A stretch of DNA of 64,000 bases from Holacanthus passer (Eukaryota; Chordata; Actinopteri; Pomacanthidae): the NCBI GenBank assembly GCA_025331565.1, contig JAFREQ010000222.1:1-64000 (forward strand), read 5' to 3'. The translations under genes were made by a program, and so were the position numbers. The notes under the pieces are model-generated. The model saw nothing but the letters and a program-made list of their open reading frames with translations. It made no database searches and was not told where the DNA came from. This document shows positions 34,108-45,168 of the stretch, in pieces (position 1 is the stretch's first letter; the number at the start of each line of letters is the position of its first letter).

Positions 34108-37100
34108 TCAGAGGGCATTGAGTCCAGTCCCTTCGGCATCCTTCAGCTCTTTTAAAGCCACGCCTTCTGTTGAGGCCACACACACAGAAGCCCCGCCCTC
34201 TTGTAATGGCATGCCCTCTTGTTGTTGGGGGGTGGGCTTTCTTCCAGACCTTCACACAGACAGTTTCATTTGGATATTTATTTTTTTATCTCAGTTATTG
34301 ATCAGGTATTGATAACCAAGAACAGTAATGTAAATAACTCAACAGCTCGTTAGCATTAGCAAAATTAAACTACTAATGAAGCTAACTGCTTGCTGTTAGC
34401 TCACCATTTCTCCTCCACATCCTCGATGGTGTCAGGCAGCGGCATGTTAAGTGTCTCGGGCAGGAAGCAGGCAAAGCAGCCAGCTAACACCGCTGCCCCC
34501 CCATAAACCACACTGGGCAGAGCAGGGAGTACCTGGGAAATGTAGTCCATCAGTACTGTTAGCATTAGTTAGCAGGATTGATGTTTTCCATACCAAGCCA
34601 GAACCAATGGGGAAGCATCAGGAACAGCAGTGTTAAACAAACAAACAAAAAAACCTAAACCAAATCTAATATGCGCATCATTAGCATCAGATTTCCATGC
34701 TGGTTTGGACGGGGTCTGATTAACCACCAGGGAGATGGAAACAGATGATCTGCGGTGGCGAGTCCAAACTGGGAGCAGCCAAAAGAAGATTATTTATTTT
34801 ACTAAAGTGGTCAAGTAAAGTTTTCTGTGTTTAAAGACTCTTAGTGTCACAGGATGATGATTTTTCTTTAGACTGAGAATGAGAGAGAATCAGACGTATT
34901 CAATATGTATTTAAGTGTTAAAAGAAGCTGCTGCTCTGGACCTCAAGAAATTCAAACACATTCTGTCCACAACTGCCTCAACTGCATATACATGTATCCA
35001 CTAAAGCCTGTACCAGCTCTCAAGCTAAATCGACATGATAGCCTTGATAGCCTTCACTTTTCATTACATTGAGGTTGATGACATGGCTTATATAAACAAA
35101 GTGTATAAAAAAGCTATTCAGCAACTAATTAATTATGTTAATATTGTGCTTTGTTAACAAGGTTCGGATCAGTATTGTCACCTCATCCAGGATGAGGACG
35201 GCAGGGGCCGCCATGCTGCCAACTCTCGCCATGGTGGAGACGAGGCCCATTCCTGTCTGCCTGAAAACACAACACAGACTTTTTTTTACACCAGCGGTTT
35301 GAATTCGCTGTATTTCCACCTTGACTTAAAGTAAAATAAAACTGGCCTACGTTCATCAAAATTACAGAGATTACTGATCAGTTATTATTGAATTAAATTA
35401 TTACATTAAATATTTTTTATTAAATTATTAGAACAATTATAACCTTATATCAAAATAGTTTTAAAACAATCAATCTCTGTACAATCTCCATACAGATTTA
35501 ACATTCTCACTTTTTATTTTTTCAACAATGCTGAAACTGAGGTGTCCTCTTTGGATCCAATGGTCCAATCTTGTTTATCATCTGAGGAGGTATTGTTCAA
35601 TACTTCAGACTGCTGCCTTGGTTGGAAGCTCTCACCTTCATTCATTCAGTGAAACACAGGAGGCAAGGGAAATGTGCCGGTGCCCCTGTTCATCTCTGCT
35701 GGAGTGGATTTCACACACACTGCTACCAGAAATATTTCTTTCAACATGAGTTCATTTTGCAACTATCTGGATGAACTTCAGCTCCTGGCGCTGAAAAACA
35801 GAGGCTTTTCTTCATCTTCTGTTTTATGTTTCATGGAGACGTGGCTGCGGGTCTCTCTGACTCTGACTCTGAGCTGCAGCTGGCAGGCTTCAACTCTTCA
35901 GAGCAGATCCAGACATAGAACTTTCACAAAGATGGAGGAATCTGTTTTCATACTGACAGTGCCTGGAGTCATGAGCACTGCTCTCCTGACCTGGAATCAG
36001 TTTTTACCAACTGTAAACCTTTCTACTCCCCCTGGACTCCTCAGTTATTGCCCCCAGTGACTTCAGTGACCTCAATAACAAAGGTCATCTCAGCCATGAA
36101 CTCCCCAAATACAGACAGATTACTAAATGCCCGACCAGGGAGGAGAATCTTCTGGATCACTTACATTACTACTGCAACAGTGTTCATCACGCTGTCCCCC
36201 TGCTGCCATCCAATGAGTTCTGAAGCATTTGGCTGAATATCAGCAGATAATATTGCATGAAACACTTCAGAATTCATCCTGCTGCTTTTGTCAGCAGTCA
36301 TATCATCAATAAATATAAGAGAGCCAGTTCCATTGGCAGCCATACATGCCCACACCATTACACTACCACCACCACGCTTCACTGATGAGATGGTATGCTT
36401 TGGATCTTGAGCACTTCCTTCCCTTCTCCATACTCTTCTCTTCCCATCATTCTGGTACAAGTTGATCTTTGTCTCATCTGTCCATAGGATGTTGTTCCAG
36501 AACTGCACAGGCTCTTTTAGATGTTTTTTGGCAAACTCGAATGTGGCCTTCCTGTTTCTGAGGCTCACCAATGGTTTACACCTTGTGGTGAACCCTCTGC
36601 ATTCACTCTGGTGAAGTCTTCTCTTAAATATTGACTTTGACACAGATACGCCTGCCTCCTGGAGAACGTTCTTGATCTGGCCAACTGTTGTGAAGGAGTT
36701 TTTCTTGACCAGGGAAAGGATTCTGCCATCCAACGCATTTGTTTTCCGTGGTTTTCCAGGTCTTTTGGCGTTGCTGAGCTCACCAGGGCATTCTTTCTTT
36801 TTAAGAATGTACCAGTTGACAGTTGATTTGGCCACACCTAATATTTTTGTTATCTCTCTTTGTTGTTTTGATTTTTCAGCCCAATCATGGCTTGCTTCAC
36901 TGATAGTGACAGCTCTTTGGACTTCATATTAACCCTTTATCGGGCAAGTGACTATATTTGGTAATTTCCACACACTTTACATATCAAAAAATTGTAAAAA
37001 TAAATAAATAAATAAAAAAAATACAGAAATAAAGTTTTGTTATGTCCTCCAATAACACTGTACGGTTGAATTCTTGAATTTCAAAGTATTTTAATGAGTG

Positions 37101-40100
37101 CCCTATAAAGGGTTAAAGATTCCAAATGCAAATACCACACTTGAAATGAACTCTAGACCTTTTATCTGCTCCTTGCAAAATAAAATAATGAGGGGATAAC
37201 ACACACCTGGCCGTGAAACAGCTGAGCAGCCAATTGTTCAATTACGTTCTGTCCCTTAAAAAGGTGGCGGGCACATAGAAAATGTGTTGTAATTCCTACA
37301 CCATTCACCTGATATGGATGTAAATACCCTCAAATTAAAGCTGAAAGTCTGCTTGCTTGTTTCACTTCAAATCCATTGTGCTGGTGTACAGAGCAAAAAT
37401 ACTGAAAATTATGTCAATGTCCAAATATTTATGGGCCTGACTGTAAGTATTGTTAACTTTTCTCTTGGCATTAAAAAGGAATAGATGTGAGTGCTTTTGG
37501 CCTAAAACTGAAGAACTCCAGATGTTTTTATATATTTGAAATCTTCCATGAAATCAGGATGACGCACTTATTCAACAACTCAACAGTCTCACCTGATGAC
37601 AGTGGGGTAGAGCTCTCCGGTGTACAGGTAGACGACGGTGAAGGAGGCTGAGGTGAAACCTTTACCAAGACATGCCAACGTGGTCCTGGTGGTCTGCATG
37701 TCTGTGGGAGGGGGTGGGTGGTTGTAATATTATGATCTTATTGTAATATTGTCACTACAAAATTAGCATGAAGGTGTGCTGGTGTATCTTTGTGAGGACC
37801 AGAGAGGACGTTTAGTCTGGTCCTCACTTTGGTTTGAGGGTTCGCTGGATTTAGGGGTAAGGTCAGTGTGTTTGTGAATTTCCCCACTGTGGGACAAATA
37901 AAGGTTTATCTTATCTTATCTTATATATGTGTATTAGTGTGTTGGTTTTTCTTACCTGCAGGGACAAAGATGTTAGCAAAGATGATGAGGGCTGACAGGA
38001 AGAGACAGGCTGCCTGAGAGAACCTCCTCCCCAGGTAACTGAGCGCACACAGAGCCAACAGTTTGGCCGGAAAATCGACGGCTCCAAAGATGATCTGCAT
38101 CAGGTAGATACTCACCTGGAACCACCAACAACCAATAGGAGGAGAGTCAGGTCAGTCAGTTGACAGGTGACTATTCTTGCATGCTGATAATTTCATGTAA
38201 CATTACCATATTCGACTCAAATCAGAACTGTGGTAATCTTTCCCTTCTCCACCTTTCATCTCACATGATCTGGACCTCAGCAGCTGTTAGTTCACATGTA
38301 GCATTTATGATAATCAGATGACTCACCCCGAACTTCTGCAGGTCCATCGCTAAACCATAGTATGCAAAACTGGTGGAGAACCTGCAGAGGAAGATACACT
38401 GTTGATGGACAGGTGGACAGATGGACAGGGGGTTTATGTATTGTGCCCCTGTGGCAAGTGAAACATGGAACCTCTTAGTAAAGACTGTGATCTATTGGGG
38501 CTTGGATTGAACCTCATTTGCTGTTGGTGAATAAACAAACAAACAAACAAATAAATGGAAATGGAAAAGGTGAATCAATGCAGGCAGAGTAAAGATGAAG
38601 CAGGTGTATTTTCTGACCAGACAGCAATCAGACAGATAGAGATACGTCTCATCCCTCTGGTCCTCAGAAGGTCATATGCTGTGAATGACGAACGACTCGA
38701 CTCAATCTCCTTATTCATGTGAGAGTGTAGAACCTACAGGTCACAGGGGACTGATCTCAGCTTCTGATTGGATATCATACATCTTAATATATGGGACAGA
38801 CAGACAGGTAGTCAAACATACAGGCAGGTTACCTCGAGTGTTAACTTGTCGACTATCTCTGATTTCCCATTGATTCGAGCGACTCTTCGAAGACTCTTTA
38901 ACGCTTCATCAGACCGATTGTTCAGAACCAGCCAACGAGCCGACTCTGCATACCACCTGACCAATCAGAGCAGAAAGTTCAGAAACCCCTGACCAATCAC
39001 AAAGCACAATGGTCAGAACCGCCTGGCCAATCAGAGATTGATGAGATTAGGACCAACCAAGAAGTCAGAGAGCAGAAAAGAACTGCACTACCTGTCCAAT
39101 CAAAGAGCAGACTGATTTGAGACATTTATTTTGAAGGTTTACACTGACCAGCTGTAGGTAAAGAACAGGAACAGGGGGGCACAGACGGCCACCTGCAGCT
39201 TCCTCCAGTCTCTCAGCCAATAGGCAAGCCCTGCCAAGATCATCTGACCAAATGTGAAGAAGAAGGAGGTGAGCGTGCCCACTAATGTCCTCTCTTTGGT
39301 CGGGATCCACTCCACTTCTGGAGAGAGACAGGTAGATAGACAGAGAGGTAAAGAGACAGAAAGGTTGATCAACCTCTGAGGATGTGTCAGTTGTATTTTT
39401 ATTTTTTGTTTTACACAAAGAATTAATAAAACAACAGACACATTAAAGACTGAACCTGCAGTTCATGACAGACAGACAACAAGACAGACATGTATACAGG
39501 CAGACAGGTACTCAGTGAGACTCCATTGAGGATGATTCCAGACACCGCCATCCCACTCAGAAACCTAAAAATGCAGTAGGTCGAGTATGAAGGAGAAAGG
39601 GCAGAGCTACAACCGAGCACACCCAGTTGCAGGTATGACCAAATAAGGACCGACCGCCTCCCAAACCTGACGGACAGAAGGACAGAAAGAAAGATTCTGA
39701 TTGGTTTGATTTTTGGGTGGCACCTACAACAGATGCACAGGTATGACGAACAGATACAATGCTAATTAAAACATGGACACATTAATAAAACTCCACGGAG
39801 CCACTGCTGGTTCAAACTTTAGAAATCTAGATAGATCTAGATTTAATGCTTATATGGATGTGTACAGTTTAAACAGGTATCACCTGTCTGACAGGCCGCC
39901 GTAGATTATAGCTCCTGTTAAAACTCCGCCCATATAGATGGTCTGAATCATCTGTTTCAGAGGACGCAGAGAACACACCAGCTCCCACTGAGAGAGACAC
40001 AGAATTCATAGATATAGAGAGAGAGCAAGACAGTGTGATGAATATAAGTCTGATCACTGCAACTTCCTAAAGGATTACTAGAACCACCTCAAGAACCACT

Positions 40101-42634
40101 ACTACATCCTAAAGGATGTAGTGTAGCACTCAGAAACATTTTGTGCAGCCCCGAACCTGAAATGAAATGCATGCATTATATTTTAATCATTCACAGTCCA
40201 TTTAAATACTTTCACAATTGTATATTTAATACACTACATGGCGACTGCATCAAACTGTGCCCCCCTAAAAATTGTCTGTCAGGTGAGGAAAGACAACTTG
40301 TAGAAAGGTACTCATTACATGGCAACTAGTAGCAGGAATGGCAGTGCTGTCAGCTAAAGTTTGTGGTTTCCTCAGGCATCTGCAGTTTAATGTGGAAATG
40401 GGATGGAAAAGCCAACACAGAAAAAATGCTATATGGTTGAAGAGAAAAGGAGGTTTCAGGAAACCTCTTCTTTTGGACTTTGGGGGACAGATAAAGTGAC
40501 CTGCCTCATATGCAAACAGGTGAATTCAGTGCTTAAAGAATTTAACATTAAACACCATCATGAGACCAACCACAAATCTTACAACAAGTTCATGGACTTT
40601 CCTATCAGGCCCTCAGTCGTACAGTGGCTCCCTAAATTGGCATCAAATTTTTGATGACCCCTCTCCTAGAGGATTACCACAACTTCCTGAAGGATCACTA
40701 AAGCCTCATTACAGTCTCCTGATAACAAATATCACCTCATTAACCTCAGTGTTGATGAAAATCAGTTAGCAGGTATCATTTCATTACCTCAATGACGGTA
40801 GTGGCAAGAAACTCGGAGCGGTCGAATGTCCATCCGTCCAAACATCCTTCCGTCTGTATTTGGCTAATATTAACTGAGCTGTTAGCAGCTAACAGCTGCC
40901 ACTGAGGCTCCACAAACCTGAAAAAAAGTGGAACAGGAAGTGATGTCAGACATTCATCAATACAATGCAATATGGAGAGAAAACAAACAAACAACTTTTA
41001 CCTCTTGCAGCGGTCCAGTCTATTTCCTGAAGAGTCCGGAGGGATGAAAGCTTTCAGCAGCTGTTTCTCATCCACCTGAAACAACCAGCCACAGTCATCC
41101 AACTAAACCAATCAGATTCACCTATCACAGTAATGAGCTGCATCATTAGCTAATCTGATCAGACAGCCAGGTTACCTGGTGGTATGACAGGTTATAGAGG
41201 AGGCTGTGATTGGCTGACAGGCTGCAGTGGTGGGCGGGGATTCCTGAGATGAAGTTGTTTAGCAGGTTCTGACTCGCCATCAACAAACCAGGTAAACTGA
41301 TCAGAGTCACATGGAGCCACTGGTACCTGCCGAACCCACCCACCTCATCACAGCAACCAGGTGGGACAGGAAACACATGTTACACACCTACATCACATAC
41401 CTGAATTACACCTGAGACCTGTACTGCAAAGTTTAATCTACTCAAGGAAAGTCGGGGTTGACAAACTATGATTGTCTCAGCTGGAGTCAATCAGTACTAT
41501 GATGGTGATTACGATGTTGGTTTGTTGAGTCCGTGTTAACTTAATCAGAGTCTGTGCGCATTTGTGTAAAAGGGTCGTGTTCGACAGCACAGACAGAGTT
41601 TCTGCATGATGACTCGGGCTCCGTGTTTTTCACTTTGATAATGTCAGAATATGAGTTTAAAGAAACGTTAACTGCTAAATAAACTGTGGAGGCCAACAGA
41701 GTCAGGGAGAGAGTAAATTCATTAGTTCAGTCTTCTTGTCTCTATTTGTCTTACAGACTCTTCTTTTATTTGTAATATGATTGAGATATAAGGACACATA
41801 AAATAGTCTAAATCTGTAGCATTGTGAATATGTGAAACCAACGAGGATAATTCAGTTCCGGCCTCCACATGGCTCCATCTGTGAAACTGAGCCGTTCCTC
41901 TGTGTTAATGAATGAAGCTCTGCTCCTAAAGCTCCTCGGCTGTAGACCGACCTGTATGAATGTAAAGCTGCTGTTAACAAGAACTTCACTCTAACAACAG
42001 GTCAGGATGAAATATACAAATATTCTATCAAGGTGTGTATGAATCGTCCTGATCATTAACACTGAGGACAGATGTGTTGTGTAGCCTGCACTTATACACT
42101 GTGTGTCCAACAGTGAGGCTTCACTCCGGCCACTGGCTGCGGAGACGTCTGGACCCAGAAGCCGGCAGAGACGCTGAAATCCATATCTTTCATAGAGAAC
42201 ATCATCGTGGTGAACTCCGGTCTCTAAACACCGTCGACCTGCGGACTGAGCCGCTCATAACCTACGCGCAGATGTCGACTGGCTCTTCCAAATGTCAATT
42301 GACCAATTGTGGGCGGAGGGGCGGAGCTTACACAGGGTGACCTTGAGTTAATCATGAACATAAACTGCTTGGAGCAGTTTAGAGATGCAGCATAAATTAC
42401 CATGACAACACACCTCGAGTAAAACCTATCCACCTTTCATAGTACGGGTTAAGCAGGAAGTTACCCCCGACGTCACGAAGTTACTCCTGAACTTACCCCA
42501 ATAAGCTAGTTACCTCGCTTCATAGTACAGGCCTCTGGTCTACCTAGACAGGTGTGTTCAGTTGCACTAGCTTAACAGTAATCAGGTTATAGTAGTAGTT
42601 CACTCACCTCCTCCAGCAGCTCAGAGAAGCCCAT
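34108..42634 (-). CDS. slc22a6: Organic anion transporter, SLC22A6 (OAT1)-like, 15 coding exons
   Basis: A 12-TM MFS organic anion/dicarboxylate exchanger of the basolateral plasma membrane. Coding exons: 42608-42634, 41176-41343, 41002-41075, 40788-40917, 39884-39987, 39512-39666, 39149-39317, 38833-38956, 38618-38733, 38327-38381, 37956-38115, 37593-37701, 35182-35260, 34405-34532, 34108-34249. They total 1740 nt and 579 aa (human OAT1 563). Family marks are LLMASQN, the glycosylated Cys-rich first loop, LSDRFGRR (about 165-172), [59 protein letters not shown] and [22 protein letters not shown] and FGVSIYL favour SLC22A6 over A7/A8. The start is ATG of MGFSELLEE; an alternative first exon from 41376 ([11 protein letters not shown]) is in frame. 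The last exon ([15 protein letters not shown]) rests on weaker similarity. The N-terminal introns look extra compared with mammals. Confidence 0.87.
35520..36204 (+). mobile_element. LINE endonuclease fragment
   Basis: Pieces over several plus-strand frames match the N-terminal endonuclease region of an L2/Rex1-type [38 protein letters not shown] sequence, and the decayed GDFN/CPTREENTLDHCY region near 36130-36180. It ends where the truncated Tc1 element begins. It lies in intron 12 of the slc22a6-like gene. Confidence 0.65.
36205..37443 (-). mobile_element. Truncated Tc1-family element with broken transposase
   Basis: The minus strand encodes an N-terminal transposase with helix-turn-helix parts ([19 protein letters not shown]-like GKPRKT) and the first catalytic Asp in [16 protein letters not shown], then [17 protein letters not shown]. 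The reading frame is lost before VAKSTVN (a shift near 36860) and homology stops after NASELIG, so the second and third catalytic residues are missing. The 5' inverted repeat end is intact: CAGTCAGGCCCATAAATATT starting at 37443 next to a TA (37444-37445). The other end is deleted. A MITE sits just upstream of the original ATG (36927). Confidence 0.88.
36933..37112. mobile_element. 180-bp piggyBac-type MITE nested in the Tc1 element
   Basis: Flanked on both sides by TTAA (36929-36932 and 37113-37116), the piggyBac target site. Inverted ends are CCCTTTATCGGGCAAGTG on the left and, inverted on the right, CCCTTTATAGGGCACTC. Removing it and one TTAA rejoins the Tc1 5' untranslated sequence to its ATG region. 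It has no coding capacity. Confidence 0.85.
37875..37922 (+). repeat. LINE/SINE 3'-tail copy
   Basis: A well preserved plus-strand copy: AATTTCCCCACTGTGGGACA, then AATAAAGGTTTATC and reiterated TTATC. It lies in intron 11 of the slc22a6-like gene and ends about 30 nt from the exon 11 donor (37955). Confidence 0.8.
40130..40660 (+). mobile_element. hAT-type transposase N-terminal remnant
   Basis: The plus-strand frame around 40403-40600 reads VEEKRRFQE, then [20 protein letters not shown] and [13 protein letters not shown]. This Cys-x2-Cys ... His-x4/5-His zinc finger is the N-terminus of hAT transposases related to the domesticated GTF2IRD2 type. The rest of the transposase is absent. It lies in intron 4 of the slc22a6-like gene. 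Element ends were not found. Confidence 0.6.
41412..42537. mobile_element. Harbinger-like DNA transposon remnant, copy 2
   Basis: The left end TGAGACCTGTACTGCAAAG and the inverted right end (reverse complement CAGAGGCCTGTACTATGAAG) frame about 1.1 kb that is homologous to copy 1 (6196-7617). Shared internal stretches include GACTCTTCTTTTATTTGT, followed by ATATGATTGAGATATAAGGA. The plus strand reads EFKETLTAK, a SANT-like start. It occupies nearly all of intron 1 (41344-42607) of the slc22a6-like gene. Confidence 0.7.
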
Positions 42635-44188
42635 CTCTTCAGTCTGATTTCTTTAACTTTATGTCCGTCTTATATTGTTGGTTCTAAATTTAAACTTTCC
42701 AAAATATTTTCTAAAACTGATTTTTCATGTTTTTAGCTCCTCCTCCTCTAACAACAACAACAACAATAATAATAGTACAAACAGATGTCTTGTGTTTTCA
42801 GGATTTGAGGTTTGGATCCAGCAGAACGAACCTGAAAAACAAGGCAAATGTATAAAAACAAACAAAAAAATTTTTTTATGTGAACACACTTTCAAACTTC
42901 CACCAAACTATCGAAACTTTCTCTAAAACTATTCCAAACCTTCTCCAAAGTACTCTAAACCTCAGTCATTTCACTGCACGTTCTGGTGTATCAGTCCTCC
43001 TTTAAACATTGTAGTATATTTGTAGTATCCTTATGATAATTCTCCGTAACTAGACAGGAGCGCTGCAGCAGTGGTTTTACAGTGAACTCTGAAAAGGTGA
43101 AATAGTTGTATGGCATCTGGTGAGAGTTCTTAAAGGATTACTGGAGCTACAGCTGAATGAAAACAGAATGAAAAGAGGATTTTCTCTGGAAATCAGTGAA
43201 AACGTACTTACAGTCTGCAGGCTGATGGACGACTGAAGGGCTGAGGAGGGGTGGGGAGACGGGTGGATGGGTGGAGAGACAGGTGGAGAGAGAGTGTGGA
43301 GCAGCAGATCATAGACACAACATTAATAAGTGACTTTAAAAGAAGAGAAAAGTCAGCACCATCTCTCTCCGTCTGTCTCTTTCTCTCTGTCTTTTTGTCT
43401 GTTTAGCTGTTGAAAGACACTGGTAACATAACTGACACCCCCTCTCTGTTTTTCTTGGCTTAACAATCATTAGTTTTTCAGTTAATGGTTGAGGCTAATC
43501 TCTGCCTCTCTGTCTGTCTCTCCCTCTCTCTCTGAGGAAAACCTTCAGTTGGATTTTGAAGATCAATAAATCAGTATTTTGACTAATGTGAACAGATGCG
43601 CTCATGTCTTTAATTTCATTTAATGTCATTTTAATGTTGTTCACACAAACATCTGAGAAGTTTATCATGAATCGTTTTATAACTGTATCGGTTTTAGTCA
43701 AATACACTTCTAACTGGAATAAAACCAGACCGAGTGAATCTCCTGACTGTCACGCAGGACTTCCTGTCACTATTTCACTATAAAAGCTTGAGACTGTTCA
43801 CTAGAAAGCAGCAACAGGAAGTGTTGAATTTGAAGTGTTCAGAACTTTCACAAACTCTCCTAAACCTCCTCAAGACCCTTCCAGACCTCCTCCTGCAGAG
43901 TTTTGTGACTTGTTAAAAACTTGGCCTCTCAGTTTGTTATTATGTTCTCGCTTCTCGCTGAGTCTCTGAAGTTTTCCTCTTCTGGAATTCATCTGACTGA
44001 GTTTCAATCAACAAACATCTCAGCAGGTTTCAGGTCCGGACGATACGACAAGGACACAACAGAGACTGCAGGGACAAACTGAGCGCGGAGATACATGTTA
44101 AACACATGAAACACATTGGAAAATACATAGTACTTATAGCATCGAGAAACATGTAAAAACAGATTGTGTATGTAAAAATTAAAATTAA
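42635..44188. other. Upstream region of the slc22a6-like gene
   Basis: A good donor sequence on the minus strand (GACT|GTAAGTACG near 43213) and an AAATCAG acceptor-like site just before the ATG suggest a non-coding first exon around 43215-43300; this is inference. Includes AAC/AAT microsatellite (42747-42772) and CTCT-rich runs. No other gene is seen. Confidence 0.4.
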
Positions 44189-44235
44189 GATAAGATATTC
44201 CTTTATTAGTCCCACAACAGGGAAATTTACAAATT
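44189..44235 (-). repeat. LINE/SINE 3'-tail copy
   Basis: Minus-strand copy (plus strand AAGATAAGATATTCCTTTAT, then TAGTCCCACAACAGGGAAATTT). Confidence 0.75.
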
Positions 44236-44512
44236 GTGTTGATACATAAATTAATAATATACATAAATAAATGACAATAAAATTCATCAACACATATCTA
44301 AAACACATTAACACATATATGAAGTATAAACAATAATCTACATAAACTACATGGTTTACCAAACAATAAGCCATTTCAGGACAGGTGAAAGGGAGGAGCT
44401 CACACTTCATTAGAGAGAGTTAAGGATTAAGATCAAGGAGGGCAACGACACATGTGGGAGAAAGATGGAGACTGAACTGCAGCAGAATAACACCAGGGAT
44501 GTGTAAAGAGGC

Positions 44513-45160
44513 ATGAGGAACCCCATTGGCTATAAACAACCCCCTGCCCACTACCTTCCACCCCCCACACCCCCAACCATCATGGCTGGCCAGGTGAAAA
44601 GAGGACCACAAAGATTCCACTCAGGAAAGGCTGCAAGCCCTGACGGTGTGAGCACAGAGGGGATTAAGCATGTGGAGTCCTGCAGCACATCCTCAACCCG
44701 AGCCTCAGACTCAAAAAGGTCCCTGTACCCAAGAAGGGTTCACATTAAAGCGTTCAATGATTACACACCCGTGGCCCGAACATGCTACTCTAGAGAGACT
44801 GATGCTCTCCCACCTCAGGTCCCTGGTCAAATGAACTCTTCACCCCTGCAGTTTGCCTACCAAGAGAACTTGAAAGTGGACGACACCAGACCATGCGGAC
44901 ATGGCTGGGAGCACAAAGAGGATCATGTCTTTGATTCCTCCAGTGCTTTTAACGCCATACAGCCTCTGCTGTTGGGAAACAAGCTCCAGGCCACACATGT
45001 GAACACTCCACTTGTTTCCTGGATTCTTCCAGATTAAACCACCTGCAGCTGAACATTAGCAAGACAAAGGTGCTGATTGTGGACACAGCAGGACTTATCC
45101 TCCTCTGACGCCTGTTTTCATCCTGGGGGAGTATGTGGAGGTGGTTCACTCCTACAGATA
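44513..45160 (+). mobile_element. LINE reverse-transcriptase fragment (host of a nested hAT insertion)
   Basis: The plus strand reads GKAASPDGVSTEGIKHV, then VPKKGSH-like and LQFAYQEN, FDSSSAFNAIQPLLLGNKL (decayed FDFSSAFNTIQP) and, after an internal deletion, HLQLNISKTKVLIVD and VVHSYRYL, in the order of an L2-type LINE. The copy is interrupted at 45168 by a hAT element with an 8-bp target duplication. Broken by several frameshifts. Confidence 0.75.
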
Positions 45161-45168
45161 TCTTAAAT

